A DNA stretch of 9,047 nt from Acidobacteriota bacterium (GTDB taxonomy: Bacteria; Acidobacteriota; Terriglobia; Terriglobales; Acidobacteriaceae). The notes below the pieces were generated by a model. That model saw only the letters and a program-made list of their open reading frames with translations, did no database searches and had not been told where the DNA came from. Below, one piece after another: positions 1 through 7,530 of this stretch; positions within the stretch are counted from its first letter, which is position 1, and every line of letters begins with the position of its first letter. Both the position numbers and the translations under genes were made by a program. The stretch covers positions 1 through 9,047 of the forward strand of contig JAKBAG010000111.1 in NCBI GenBank assembly GCA_021809235.1, read 5' to 3'.

Positions 1-567
1 GAGGCCGATGTGGTGCTTCCAGCCGCCAGCCTCTACGAAAAGACCGGGACCGTGACCAGCTGCTACGGCGATATCCAGATGGTGCGCAAGGCTGCGGACC
101 TTGCCGGCGTGAAGCCGGACTTCGAGATTGTGGTGCGGCTGGCCGGCGCCATGGGTGTGGATGTGCGAAAGCTGGTGCCGTTTGGGCAGTCGACCGGGAT
201 GCGTGCGGACATGGGCCAGAGCCGGGGTGCACAGGCAGGCGAGGCCGACCGACATGCGGTGTGGCTGACGGCCAACGGCCTGGAGCCGCGTCTGAGTCCT
301 TTTGATCCTCTGGCCACGCTGGACGAGGTGGAACGGCTGGTGCCGAGTTACCGGCTGGACCGACTGAATCTGTTTGCCGGCAATGAGACGGCAACAGCGC
401 CGGGAGCAGGTTTTGTGCCGCTGGATTCCCTGCTAGGACGCAAGGATGGCGTGGTGGCCACACATCCGGGGCTTTTCCGCTCCGGGGAACTGGGCCTACA
501 GACGGAAACGCTGCAGAAACTAAATGCATATCAGGAAGGTTTTCGCTCGGCTGCTGCAGCTGACTGA
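1..567 (+). CDS. nuoG: NADH-quinone oxidoreductase subunit G (NuoG), C-terminal part, 5' end outside window
   Basis: The first 188 codons of the window read in frame from base 1 to a TGA at 565-567, so this is the 3' end of a gene that starts upstream. The segment opens with ADVVLPAASLYEKTGTVTS, the signature of the C-terminal part of the molybdopterin-oxidoreductase domain that NuoG shares with formate dehydrogenases (ADVVLPA, then an E-K-xGT-x-T turn). NuoG is the large iron-sulfur subunit of the complex I peripheral arm and passes electrons from NuoEF towards NuoI and NuoB. The iron-sulfur cluster motifs would lie in the unseen N-terminal part. After about residue 60 of the visible portion the sequence is not one I recognise as conserved, which is usual for NuoG tails. 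nuoH begins 23 bp downstream. The family could be read as a generic molybdopterin oxidoreductase, but the nuoH neighbour makes NuoG by far the best call. Confidence 0.9.
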   Translation, partial: EADVVLPAASLYEKTGTVTSCYGDIQMVRKAADLAGVKPDFEIVVRLAGAMGVDVRKLVPFGQSTGMRADMGQSRGAQAGEADRHAVWLTANGLEPRLSPFDPLATLDEVERLVPSYRLDRLNLFAGNETATAPGAGFVPLDSLLGRKDGVVATHPGLFRSGELGLQTETLQKLNAYQEGFRSAAAAD

Positions 568-573
568 AGACGC

Positions 574-582
574 GGGAAAGGA
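574..582 (+). promoter_or_regulatory. Ribosome binding site of nuoH
   Basis: A purine-rich GGGAAAGGA lies 8 bases upstream of the GTG at 591. It supports that GTG as the nuoH start over the in-frame ATG at 603, which has no such sequence in front of it. Confidence 0.6.
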
Positions 583-590
583 TTGCGAGC

Positions 591-1634
591 GTGCAACTCT
601 GGATGTTTGTCGTGCTGAGCGTGGTGAAGGTCGCCGTGGTGCTGGTGATCTTTCTCACGGCTGTGGCGTACACGGTTCTGCTGGAACGCAAACTGGTGGG
701 CCGGATACAGAACCGGTGGGGACCAACACGCGTGGGACCCTTCGGACTGCTGCAGCCGCTGGTGGATGGGCTGAAGCTGTTCCTGAAAGAGGACATCATT
801 CCCTCCGGAGTCTACCGTCCGCTTTATCTGCTGGCGCCGCTGATCGCACTCAGTTGTTCCCTGCTCTCGATTGCGGTGATTCCCTTCGGGGAGACGATGC
901 GCTGGCATGGGATGCGACTATTTGTGCTCTCGGACCTGAACATCGGCCTTCTGATCCTGCTGAGCGTGACCTCGATTGGCGTCTATGGCATTGCGCTATC
1001 CGGCTGGTCTTCCAATAACAAGTATTCCTTGCTGGGTTCGCTGCGCGCCTCGGCACAGATGATCAGCTATGAACTGGCGCTTGGCCTTTCTCTGGTGGGC
1101 GTGGTCCTGCGCGCGCAGTCGCTTTCCCTGACCGACATTGTGAAGGTGCAGGCCGTACATGGAATTGCGAGCTGGAATATCTTTGGCGGCGGACAGATTT
1201 TTGCCTTCCTGATCTATCTGATGGCAGCTTATGCGGAGACCAACCGCGCGCCATTTGACCTGCCGGAGGCGGAAACGGAGCTGACCGGCGGCTACCACAC
1301 CGAATACAGCTCGATGAAGTTTGCCATGTTCTTCATGGCCGAATACGGCAACATGATCACGGTAAGCTGCGTGGCAACGCTGCTGTTCCTGGGCGGATGG
1401 ACCAGCCCGTTTGGAGACCTGCTGCCTCCACCGCAGAATATGGTGGTCGGGGTGCTTGGACCGATTTTCTGGTTTGTTGCCAAGGTCTTTGCATTCCTCT
1501 TTCTCTATATCTGGGTGCGCGGTACGCTGCCGCGCTTCCGCTATGACCAGCTCATGTCTTTCGGATGGAAGTTTCTGCTTCCGGCAGCCATGTTGAATAT
1601 CGTGGGAACCAGCCTGGTGCTGGCGTTCCTCTAA
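591..1634 (+). CDS. nuoH: NADH-quinone oxidoreductase subunit H (NuoH)
   Basis: This 347-residue membrane protein (GTG start, TAA stop) is full length for NuoH, the subunit that joins the peripheral and membrane arms of complex I and forms most of the quinone-binding chamber. Recognisable blocks are TVLLERKLVGRIQNRWGP (residues 28-45), GPFGLLQPLVDGLKLFLKE (49-67), ASAQMISYELALGLSLVG (153-170) and ETNRAPFDLPEAETELTGGY (216-235). The last block is the acidic loop, with Glu216, Glu226, Glu228 and Glu230, that lines the quinone/proton path (ND1 loop). Hydrophobic stretches fit about eight transmembrane helices. It follows nuoG by 23 bp and is surely in the same operon. The next gene should be nuoI, but none is found: nuoH ends at 1634 and nuoJ begins 120 bp later. 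Confidence 0.97.
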   Translation: MQLWMFVVLSVVKVAVVLVIFLTAVAYTVLLERKLVGRIQNRWGPTRVGPFGLLQPLVDGLKLFLKEDIIPSGVYRPLYLLAPLIALSCSLLSIAVIPFGETMRWHGMRLFVLSDLNIGLLILLSVTSIGVYGIALSGWSSNNKYSLLGSLRASAQMISYELALGLSLVGVVLRAQSLSLTDIVKVQAVHGIASWNIFGGGQIFAFLIYLMAAYAETNRAPFDLPEAETELTGGYHTEYSSMKFAMFFMAEYGNMITVSCVATLLFLGGWTSPFGDLLPPPQNMVVGVLGPIFWFVAKVFAFLFLYIWVRGTLPRFRYDQLMSFGWKFLLPAAMLNIVGTSLVLAFL

Positions 1635-1754
1635 GTTACAATCGGGGAGACTTCTGCGCCGGAGGCAGTTGGATCCCCTCATCCGCGGCACGCAGGTCGT
1701 GCATACGAGCCGCGAGGTAAACTCCTGAATCGGCACGAAGAAAACGGATTGCGG
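1635..1754 (+). other. 120-bp gap at the position usually held by nuoI
   Basis: Between the nuoH stop and the nuoJ ATG there is no gene of useful length and no CxxCxxC ferredoxin motif in any + strand frame, so NuoI is not encoded here. NuoI is normally about 150-200 residues and has two 4Fe-4S motifs. The gap stays open in the shared nuoH/nuoJ frame (40 codons without a stop). Near its end it reads RGKLLNRHEENGL (1713-1751), which resembles the RGRHxLxRYENGL stretch that precedes the first cysteine motif in many NuoI proteins, as I remember them. This might be the debris of a deleted nuoI or chance. Two weak hairpins are possible: 1644-1678 (GGGGA/TCCCC outer, CTGC/GCAG inner) and 1684-1714. 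No convincing promoter was seen. Confidence 0.6.
1684..1714 (+). repeat. Inverted repeat in the nuoH-nuoJ gap
   Basis: GCACG (1688-1692) pairs with CGTGC (1698-1702) around a CAGGT loop. The outer CGCG (1684-1687) can pair with CGCG (1711-1714) across an 8-base bulge, or alternatively CGCGGC (1684-1689) with GCCGCG (1709-1714). It lacks a T-tract, so it does not look like an intrinsic terminator. It could be an mRNA processing or stabilising hairpin within the operon, or incidental. Confidence 0.3.
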
Positions 1755-2258
1755 ATGCATCTGGTACTGTTTTTCATCTTTGCGTTGTTTGCGCTGGCCG
1801 GGGCTGCGAATCTGCTCCTGCAGAAGCATCCGATCAACAGCGCGCTTTCGCTGATTGTGGTGATGAGTTCGCTGGCGGTGCTCTATCTGCTGCTGGGGGC
1901 TGAGTTTCTGGCCATGGCGCAGGTGATCGTCTATGCCGGCGCCATCATGGTGCTGTTCACGTTTGTGGTGATGCTGCTGAATGAAGGCCGCGAGGAAAAG
2001 ACCTGGGGCAGTTCTGCGGCGCGGGTGGTAGGCTTCCCTGCCGTGGTGGCGCTGCTGGCGGTGCTGGCTTCGGCCATTCTCCGCGCTGGCCGGCACTATG
2101 GCACCGTTTCCCTGAGCGATGGCATTACCACCACGCAGGACCTGAGCAGGGTGCTTTTTCGTGACCTGCTGCTGCCCTTTGAACTGACCTCGGTTCTGAT
2201 CCTGATTGCGATTCTGGGCGCCGTGGCACTGGCCCGAAAGGATGACGGCAACGCATGA
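1755..2258 (+). CDS. nuoJ: NADH-quinone oxidoreductase subunit J (NuoJ)
   Basis: This 167-residue membrane protein matches NuoJ throughout: an N-terminal helix MHLVLFFIFALFALAGA, then HPINSALSLIVVMSSLAVLYL (residues 25-45), then VIVYAGAIMVLFTFVVMLLN (58-77). The last block is the conserved pi-bulge helix with Tyr60 and Gly62, which rotates during catalysis and gates the link between the quinone chamber and the proton pumps. A final helix (FELTSVLILIAILGAVALARK, 142-162) is also typical. I chose ATG 1755 because the family starts with this helix. An in-frame TTG at 1749 would add only two residues. No strong Shine-Dalgarno sequence is visible before either start, unlike nuoH and nuoN. The TGA overlaps the nuoK ATG by 4 bases, so translation of J and K is probably coupled. 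Confidence 0.96.
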   Translation: MHLVLFFIFALFALAGAANLLLQKHPINSALSLIVVMSSLAVLYLLLGAEFLAMAQVIVYAGAIMVLFTFVVMLLNEGREEKTWGSSAARVVGFPAVVALLAVLASAILRAGRHYGTVSLSDGITTTQDLSRVLFRDLLLPFELTSVLILIAILGAVALARKDDGNA

Positions 2259-2566
2259 ACACTTCCGTTCCCGCCGACTGGTATCTGCTGCTGAGCGCAG
2301 CGCTGTTCACGATGGGCGTGATTGGCTTCCTGAGCAAGCGCAGCCTGATTACGGTCTTCATGTCCATCGAGCTGATGCTGAATGCCGTGAACCTGAGCTT
2401 TGTGACCTTTGCCCACGAGTGGCATGCGGTGAAGGGCCAGATTTTTGTCTTCTTCGTGATGATGGTGGCAGCGGCTGAAGCCGCCGTGGGACTGGCCATC
2501 ATCATTGCCATCTTCCGCGTTCGCGGCACCCTGACCGTGGACCAGATTGACCGGATGAAGCTATGA
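2255..2566 (+). CDS. nuoK: NADH-quinone oxidoreductase subunit K (NuoK)
   Basis: At 103 residues this is the usual NuoK length, with three transmembrane helices. The two membrane glutamates that carry protons along the central axis are present: Glu39 in MSIELMLNAVNL (equivalent to E. coli Glu36) and Glu75 in VAAAEAAVGLAI (equivalent to Glu72). The C-terminal VDQIDRMKL tail resembles the usual NuoK ending. The ATG overlaps the nuoJ stop (ATGA, 2255-2258), and the TGA overlaps the nuoL ATG in the same way (2563-2566). The gene is therefore tightly embedded in the operon. Confidence 0.97.
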   Translation: MNTSVPADWYLLLSAALFTMGVIGFLSKRSLITVFMSIELMLNAVNLSFVTFAHEWHAVKGQIFVFFVMMVAAAEAAVGLAIIIAIFRVRGTLTVDQIDRMKL

Positions 2567-4530
2567 ACGAGCCGATGCTGTTTCTGCCCCTGATCGCATT
2601 GTTTCCCTTCACGGGATTTCTGCTGAATGGCCTGTTTGGCAGCCGGCTACCGAAGGCGCTTGTTTCCACGATCGCGCTCCTGTTTCCGCTGCTTTCCTTT
2701 GCTGTGGTAGCGCGTGCAGCCTGGATGGTGCATGGCGGCATGCTGCTGCCGATGGCCGAAGTCGGTACTCCGACGTGGATTGCCGTCGGCAGCTTCCACG
2801 TGGGCTTTCAATTCGTCCTGGACCAGCTCTCGCTGGTGATGCTGCTGGTGGTGACCGGAGTTGGCTTCCTGATTCACCTCTACTCAGTCGGTTATATGGA
2901 GCATGAGCAGGGCTACTGGCGTTATTTTGCCTACCTGAACCTGTTCCTGTTCTTCATGACGGTGCTGGTGCTGGCCGGTAACTACCTGCTGATGTTTGTA
3001 GGCTGGGAGGGAGTGGGACTGGCGTCCTACCTGCTGATTGGTTTCTACATCGATCGCAAATCGGCGGGTGATGCCGGGAAGAAAGCGTTTGTGGTGAATC
3101 GCGTGGGCGATTTCGGCTTTCTGATCGGCATGTTTCTGCTGATTGCCAACTTCGGTACGCTGAACTTTCATCAGATCGGTGCCCAACTCACCGGACATGT
3201 CGCAATTTCCGGCGCTGCGGCCACGCTCATCTGTCTGTGCCTGATTCTGGGCGCAACGGGAAAGAGCGCACAGATTCCGCTTTATATCTGGCTGCCGGAT
3301 GCGATGGAGGGTCCAACGCCGGTTTCGGCGCTGATCCATGCGGCAACCATGGTGACGGCTGGCGTCTATATGATTGCCCGCACGCATGCGCTGTTTGATC
3401 TGTCTCCAACGGCACTGATGGTGGTAGCTGTGCTGGGAACAGCGACAGCCTTCTTTGCCGCCACGGTGGCCATGGTGCAAACCGACATCAAGCGCGTGCT
3501 GGCCTATTCGACGATCTCGCAACTGGGCTATATGTTTCTTGGCTGCGGGGTTGGCGCGTATTCTGCTGCCGTCTTCCACCTGATGACGCATGCCTTTTTC
3601 AAGGCGTTGCTCTTCCTTGCTGCTGGATCGGTGATTCATGGCCTGAGCGGCGAACAGGACATGCGGCGCATGGGCGGACTGCGCAAAGCCATGCCGGTCA
3701 CATTCTGGACAATGACTGCCGCAGTGCTGGCCATCTCCGGCTTTTTTCCCTTTGCCGGCTTCTTTTCCAAGGACGCGATCCTTGCGGCAGCCTTCCAGCA
3801 TGGCACCCTGGGCAAGGCCTTGTGGACGGTGGGCCTGATTACAGCTCTGCTGACGAGCTTCTACATGTTCCGGCTGTGGTACCTGACCTTTCTTGGGGAA
3901 CCGCGCAGTGCTGTTCACGACAATGGGCACGATGACGCCCATGCGGCGCATGCGCACGAGAGTCCATGGATCATGCTGCTGCCGCTGATAGTGCTCGCGC
4001 TGCTTTCCGTGAGCGGTGGCTGGATAGGCATCGAACGATTTGCTGGTTTTCTAGAGCCGGTAACCGGCCTTGCCCCGGTGTCCGATGCAGGACACACCGA
4101 ACTGTTCCTTTCTGTACTGGCTGTGCTGGTGGCTGCGTTGGGCTGGTTCCTGGCGCATCTGTTCTTTGGCAGGGATGGCGAAGCGGCAGAGCAGGCAGCG
4201 CAGAGTCTTGCCCCGATTCGTCGTCTGCTGGAGGGCAAGTACTGGATCGACGAGATTTACACGGCGCTGATTGTGCGACCGGTGCAGTGGGTAGCACGCT
4301 TCGTGCTGGGCTGGGTGGGCGAGTGGACACTGGTGCGTGGCTCAGCGTGGCTGCTGGCCGGCATTGTCGGGCTGAGCGGCGAACTGCTGCGACGCTGGCA
4401 GTCAGGGAATCTTCGCTCCTACGCAGCTTGGCTGGCTGCCGGCGCAGCGGCGCTGCTTCTCTTTGCCCTGGCAGGAACCCTGCTGGGCCTGAACGGATTT
4501 GCGGATTCCATCCACTGGGCGGTGCGGTAA
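2563..4530 (+). CDS. nuoL: NADH-quinone oxidoreductase subunit L (NuoL)
   Basis: This 655-residue protein has the usual NuoL length and is the distal antiporter-like proton-pumping subunit. The key features are intact: Glu149 in the FVGWEGVGLASYLLIGFY segment (TM5), Lys234 in GATGKSAQIPLYIWLPDAM (TM7), the broken helix ALIHAATMVTAGVYMIAR with His259, DIKRVLAYSTISQLGYMFLG (308-327), and HAFFKALLFLAAGSVIHG with Lys347. GFFSKD with Lys403 lies in the TM12 region. The C-terminal part contains EGKYWIDEIYTALIVRPVQW, typical of the stretch just before the long lateral helix that runs along the membrane arm. A loop at about residues 452-465 is rich in His and Asp. The start overlaps the nuoK stop by 4 bp, and nuoM starts 4 bp after the TAA. 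Confidence 0.97.
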   Translation: MNEPMLFLPLIALFPFTGFLLNGLFGSRLPKALVSTIALLFPLLSFAVVARAAWMVHGGMLLPMAEVGTPTWIAVGSFHVGFQFVLDQLSLVMLLVVTGVGFLIHLYSVGYMEHEQGYWRYFAYLNLFLFFMTVLVLAGNYLLMFVGWEGVGLASYLLIGFYIDRKSAGDAGKKAFVVNRVGDFGFLIGMFLLIANFGTLNFHQIGAQLTGHVAISGAAATLICLCLILGATGKSAQIPLYIWLPDAMEGPTPVSALIHAATMVTAGVYMIARTHALFDLSPTALMVVAVLGTATAFFAATVAMVQTDIKRVLAYSTISQLGYMFLGCGVGAYSAAVFHLMTHAFFKALLFLAAGSVIHGLSGEQDMRRMGGLRKAMPVTFWTMTAAVLAISGFFPFAGFFSKDAILAAAFQHGTLGKALWTVGLITALLTSFYMFRLWYLTFLGEPRSAVHDNGHDDAHAAHAHESPWIMLLPLIVLALLSVSGGWIGIERFAGFLEPVTGLAPVSDAGHTELFLSVLAVLVAALGWFLAHLFFGRDGEAAEQAAQSLAPIRRLLEGKYWIDEIYTALIVRPVQWVARFVLGWVGEWTLVRGSAWLLAGIVGLSGELLRRWQSGNLRSYAAWLAAGAAALLLFALAGTLLGLNGFADSIHWAVR

Positions 4531-4534
4531 GAAC

Positions 4535-6085
4535 ATGGACGGCATGATTCTCAGCTTGATACTCGTGGTACCACTGGTCGGCATGGGAGCGATTCTGCTG
4601 CTGCCGGATCGCGGCAAACTGTCGGCTTGGATTGCCCTGCTTGATTCACTGCTGACGTTCGTCTGCACGTTGCATCTGCCGGCACACTTCCACACCCAGC
4701 AGGCTGGATTCCAGTTTGAAGAGAATCTGCCCTGGCTGAGCCGCCCGGCCATCCACTTCCACGTGGGCGTGGATGGACTGTCGCTGTGGCTGGTGGTGCT
4801 GGTAGGGCTGCTGGCTCCGGTGGGCGTGGTGGCCAGCTGGCGCGCAGTGCAGAAGAACAGCAAGGCCTTCTATGCCTTGTATCTGCTGCAACAAACGGCG
4901 ATGGTCGGCGTGTTTGTGTCGCTGGATCTGATGCTGTACTACGGCTTCTGGGAGCTATCCCTGATCCCGATCGCGGTGCTGACGGCGATGTTTGGGCGCA
5001 ATCTGGGCGATGGCGCAGCGGGCAAGGCGGCATTGCGGTTCTTCCTGTATACGTTCCTGGCCTCGGCTCCTCTGCTGGTGGCACTACTCTGGCTCTATGC
5101 GCGCACGGGAAGCTTTGACTATGCCACACTGCAGGCGGCTGTGGCGTCTGGCTCGCTGCCGGGCTGGCAGCTTGGATGGGTCTCGGTGGCCTTTCTGATT
5201 GCCTTTGCCGTAAAGGTTCCTGTACTGGGGCTGCATGGATGGCTGCCGGACTTGTTCTCGGAAGCTCCGGTAGCGATTGCCATGATTGCCGCTGGAAAGC
5301 TCGGACTTTACTCGCTGATTCGCTTCCACGTGGAGCTGTTCCCTGCCATGGCGCATCGCGCCGCGCCGTGGATGATTGCGCTTGCGACCATCGGCATTCT
5401 GTATGGCGCAATGCTGGCACTGGTACAGAAGGAGTTCTGGAAGCTGCTGGCATACGCCACCATCGGCAGCCTTAGCTTCTGCACGCTGGGTATCTATGGC
5501 TTTACGGCAGCAGGCATGAGCGGCGCGGTGCTGCAGACGGTGAATGAGGGCGTGATCGGAGCGGCGCTGTTCCTGATGTTTGGCGTGCTCTATGAGTCGG
5601 CCCGGACAAGCCGCATGGCGGATTTTGGCGGTCTGGCGAAGCAGACGCCCAGACTGGTCACGCTGTTTACTATCGCCGGACTGGCCCTGATTGGCCTGCC
5701 GCTGCTGAATGGCTTTGTAGGCGAATTCCTGGTACTGTCCGGAACCTTTGCGGGCGTAAGCCGCAGTTGGGCTGCGATTGCAGCGCTGGGCGTGATTCTG
5801 AGCGCGGCCTACATGCTGGGCGCCATCCAGAAAATCTTCCTTGCCGATGGGCAGACCAACGGCCACGCAGGACGTGTGGCGCGTGACCTGACCGGCATGG
5901 AGACCGTAACCGTCGGTGTGCTGGCCGTGCTGATGCTGGCCATTGGCGTACAGCCGACCGTGTGGACCGAAGCGATCGAGTCGGCCCTGCAAACCGTGAC
6001 GCATACGATGCATGCTCAGGGAGTTTCCCCTGTCAGGATGGAGTCTGGGACCGTGATCGCCAGCAGCATGGGAGGTCGTCAATGA
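4535..6085 (+). CDS. nuoM: NADH-quinone oxidoreductase subunit M (NuoM), divergent form
   Basis: This 516-residue antiporter-like subunit is the middle proton pump of the membrane arm. Visible features are Glu140 in YYGFWELSLIPIAVL (TM5), Lys227 in AFAVKVPVLGLHGWLPD (TM7, with His234 and Trp236), Lys255 in AAGKLGLYSLIRF (TM8) and Glu397 in FVGEFLVLSG (TM12). It departs from the E. coli-type NuoM in several places. The lysine-to-lysine spacing is 28 residues, not 31. WLPDAH is WLPDLF, so the His is replaced by Phe241. The SVSHMG histidine is Ser312, and the AHG/SHG histidine is Glu338. The reading frame is intact and the changes are local substitutions, so this looks like a real variant and not a damaged gene. 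I chose ATG 4535, 4 bp after nuoL; ATG 4544 is an alternative, and ATG 4499 would lie inside nuoL. The stop overlaps the nuoN ATG. Confidence 0.94.
   Translation: MDGMILSLILVVPLVGMGAILLLPDRGKLSAWIALLDSLLTFVCTLHLPAHFHTQQAGFQFEENLPWLSRPAIHFHVGVDGLSLWLVVLVGLLAPVGVVASWRAVQKNSKAFYALYLLQQTAMVGVFVSLDLMLYYGFWELSLIPIAVLTAMFGRNLGDGAAGKAALRFFLYTFLASAPLLVALLWLYARTGSFDYATLQAAVASGSLPGWQLGWVSVAFLIAFAVKVPVLGLHGWLPDLFSEAPVAIAMIAAGKLGLYSLIRFHVELFPAMAHRAAPWMIALATIGILYGAMLALVQKEFWKLLAYATIGSLSFCTLGIYGFTAAGMSGAVLQTVNEGVIGAALFLMFGVLYESARTSRMADFGGLAKQTPRLVTLFTIAGLALIGLPLLNGFVGEFLVLSGTFAGVSRSWAAIAALGVILSAAYMLGAIQKIFLADGQTNGHAGRVARDLTGMETVTVGVLAVLMLAIGVQPTVWTEAIESALQTVTHTMHAQGVSPVRMESGTVIASSMGGRQ
6070..6075 (+). promoter_or_regulatory. 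Ribosome binding site of nuoN
   Basis: GGGAGG lies inside the last codons of nuoM, 6 bases before the ATG at 6082. It supports that start over an in-frame upstream ATG at 5962, which would overlap nuoM by 40 codons. Confidence 0.75.
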
Positions 6086-7530
6086 CTCCTGATCTTTTCC
6101 GTATTCTTCCCGAAGTCGTTCTTACACTGGCCGGTGTTTTGGTGATGCTGGCCGATTCTTCTCTGCCCCAGCAGGCTGACCGAAGGCCGTTGGGTTGGCT
6201 GGCTGCCCTGGGCGTGACCGCGGCTCTGGGCGCAAGCCTGTGGCAGGGCTCGCTGCCATCGGGAACTGCCTTTTACGGCTCGGTACAGACGGATGCCTTC
6301 TCGACCTTCTTCCATGTACTGATCTGCGGGATTGTGCTGGCGGCAATTCTGCTGTCGATCGATGCGCTGCCAGAGGGGCAGCATCACCGCGGGGAATATT
6401 TTGCCCTTATGGTCTTTGGTGCGGTAGGTATGTGTCTGCTGACCTCGGCGGTGGAGTTACTGGTAGTTTTTATAGCGCTGGAGATCTCCTCCATCTCGAC
6501 GTATGTGCTGGCGGGATATCGCAAGGACACAGCCAAGGGTCCGGAGTCAGCGATGAAGTACTTCCTGCTCGGCTCGTTTGCCACTGCCTTCCTGCTCTAT
6601 GGCATTGCCATGATCTTTGGCGCAACGGGCACAACGAAGATCCCGGAGATCGCTGCGCTGCTGCCGGCTGCGCGCTCGCACACGCTGGTGCTTCTGGCTT
6701 TTGCGTTGATGATGGTCGGCGTGCTGTTCAAGGTATCGGCAGCGCCCTTCCATGTGTGGACTCCGGATGTATATGAAGGCGCACCCACACCAGTCGTGGC
6801 GCTGATGAGCACGGCTCCCAAGGTGGCGGCCTTTGCCCTGCTGGTACGGCTGCTTTATGGCGCGTTTCCTCTGCTTCACGCCTTGTGGATGCCATTGCTG
6901 TGGATCGTGGCTGTCCTCTCCATGACGGTAGGCAATCTGGCCGCGCTGCGACAGCAGAATGCCAAGCGCATGCTGGCCTACTCCTCGATTGCTCACGCCG
7001 GATATCTACTGGCTGCGCTGGCAGGCTCGGGGACAGAACCTATCGCAGCCATCGCATTCTACACAGCGGCCTATGCGGCGATGAATGTGGGCATCTTTGG
7101 ACTGATGAGCCTGGTGGCTGGAACCAGCGAGCGGCGAAGCACAATCGCCGACTATCGCGGGGTGCTGGCAGAGTCCCCGCTTGCCGGTGGCCTGATGCTG
7201 CTCTTCCTGATCTCCCTGATTGGTATTCCCTTTACCGGTGGATTTTTTGCCAAGTTCTATTCCTTCTCCACGGCCATGCAGGGCGGAGCCACCTGGCTGG
7301 CTTTGATCGGTCTGCTAAACTCCGGTATTGCGGCAGCCTACTATCTTCGCTTCGCCATGGCAGTGGTGCAGCCGAAGAATGGTAAGACTGCTCCAGAGGG
7401 GCGCTGGAGTGTAGCTACGGTGGTCGCCATCTTTGCCGCTGGTGGCACCACGCTGGCGCTTGGCATAGCGCCGGGGTGGGTGCTGCATATGGCATCTACC
7501 GCAGCGCAGAGCTTTTCCCTGCTCCACTAG
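6082..7530 (+). CDS. nuoN: NADH-quinone oxidoreductase subunit N (NuoN)
   Basis: This 482-residue protein has the standard NuoN length and is the antiporter-like subunit closest to NuoK. The proton-path residues are present: Glu134 in VVFIALEISSISTYVLAGY (TM5), Lys159 in SAMKYFLLGSF, Lys217 in GVLFKVSAAPFHVWTPDVYE (TM7), Lys247 in STAPKVAAFALLVR (TM8), NAKRMLAYSSIAHAGYLLA (293-311) and Lys391 in GGFFAKF (TM12). In contrast to NuoM upstream, the channel residues are conventional, including the SIAHAGY histidine. The ATG overlaps the nuoM stop (ATGA, 6082-6085) behind a good Shine-Dalgarno sequence. This is the last nuo gene. The next gene lies convergently on the other strand, 34 bp beyond the stop. 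Confidence 0.97.
   Translation: MTPDLFRILPEVVLTLAGVLVMLADSSLPQQADRRPLGWLAALGVTAALGASLWQGSLPSGTAFYGSVQTDAFSTFFHVLICGIVLAAILLSIDALPEGQHHRGEYFALMVFGAVGMCLLTSAVELLVVFIALEISSISTYVLAGYRKDTAKGPESAMKYFLLGSFATAFLLYGIAMIFGATGTTKIPEIAALLPAARSHTLVLLAFALMMVGVLFKVSAAPFHVWTPDVYEGAPTPVVALMSTAPKVAAFALLVRLLYGAFPLLHALWMPLLWIVAVLSMTVGNLAALRQQNAKRMLAYSSIAHAGYLLAALAGSGTEPIAAIAFYTAAYAAMNVGIFGLMSLVAGTSERRSTIADYRGVLAESPLAGGLMLLFLISLIGIPFTGGFFAKFYSFSTAMQGGATWLALIGLLNSGIAAAYYLRFAMAVVQPKNGKTAPEGRWSVATVVAIFAAGGTTLALGIAPGWVLHMASTAAQSFSLLH

Noticed and set aside
1635..1754. Possible internal promoter driving nuoJKLMN
   Set aside because: The best -35-like TTGGAT (1669-1674) has no acceptable -10 at 16-18 bases.
996..2096. 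366-codon open frame on the - strand across nuoH, the gap and nuoJ
   Set aside because: Its translation is rich in Gln, His and Arg with no recognisable domain, and it mirrors the codon bias of the + strand nuo genes. It is an antisense shadow.
2884..3957. 357-codon open frame on the - strand inside nuoL
   Set aside because: Low-complexity His/Gln/Arg-rich translation fully opposite a conserved nuoL coding frame; an antisense shadow.
3966..4547. 193-codon + strand open frame overlapping nuoL
   Set aside because: Arg/Gly/Cys-rich +1-type shadow of nuoL with no family features; the NuoL frame continues intact through it.
5962..6081. Upstream ATG that would extend NuoN by 40 residues
   Set aside because: The extension overlaps nuoM in another frame and is hydrophilic, while ATG 6082 has a good Shine-Dalgarno sequence and the family N-terminus MTPDLFRILPE.
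5084..6082. 332-codon open frame on the - strand inside nuoM
   Set aside because: Opposite a well-conserved NuoM frame, with no domain and skewed composition.
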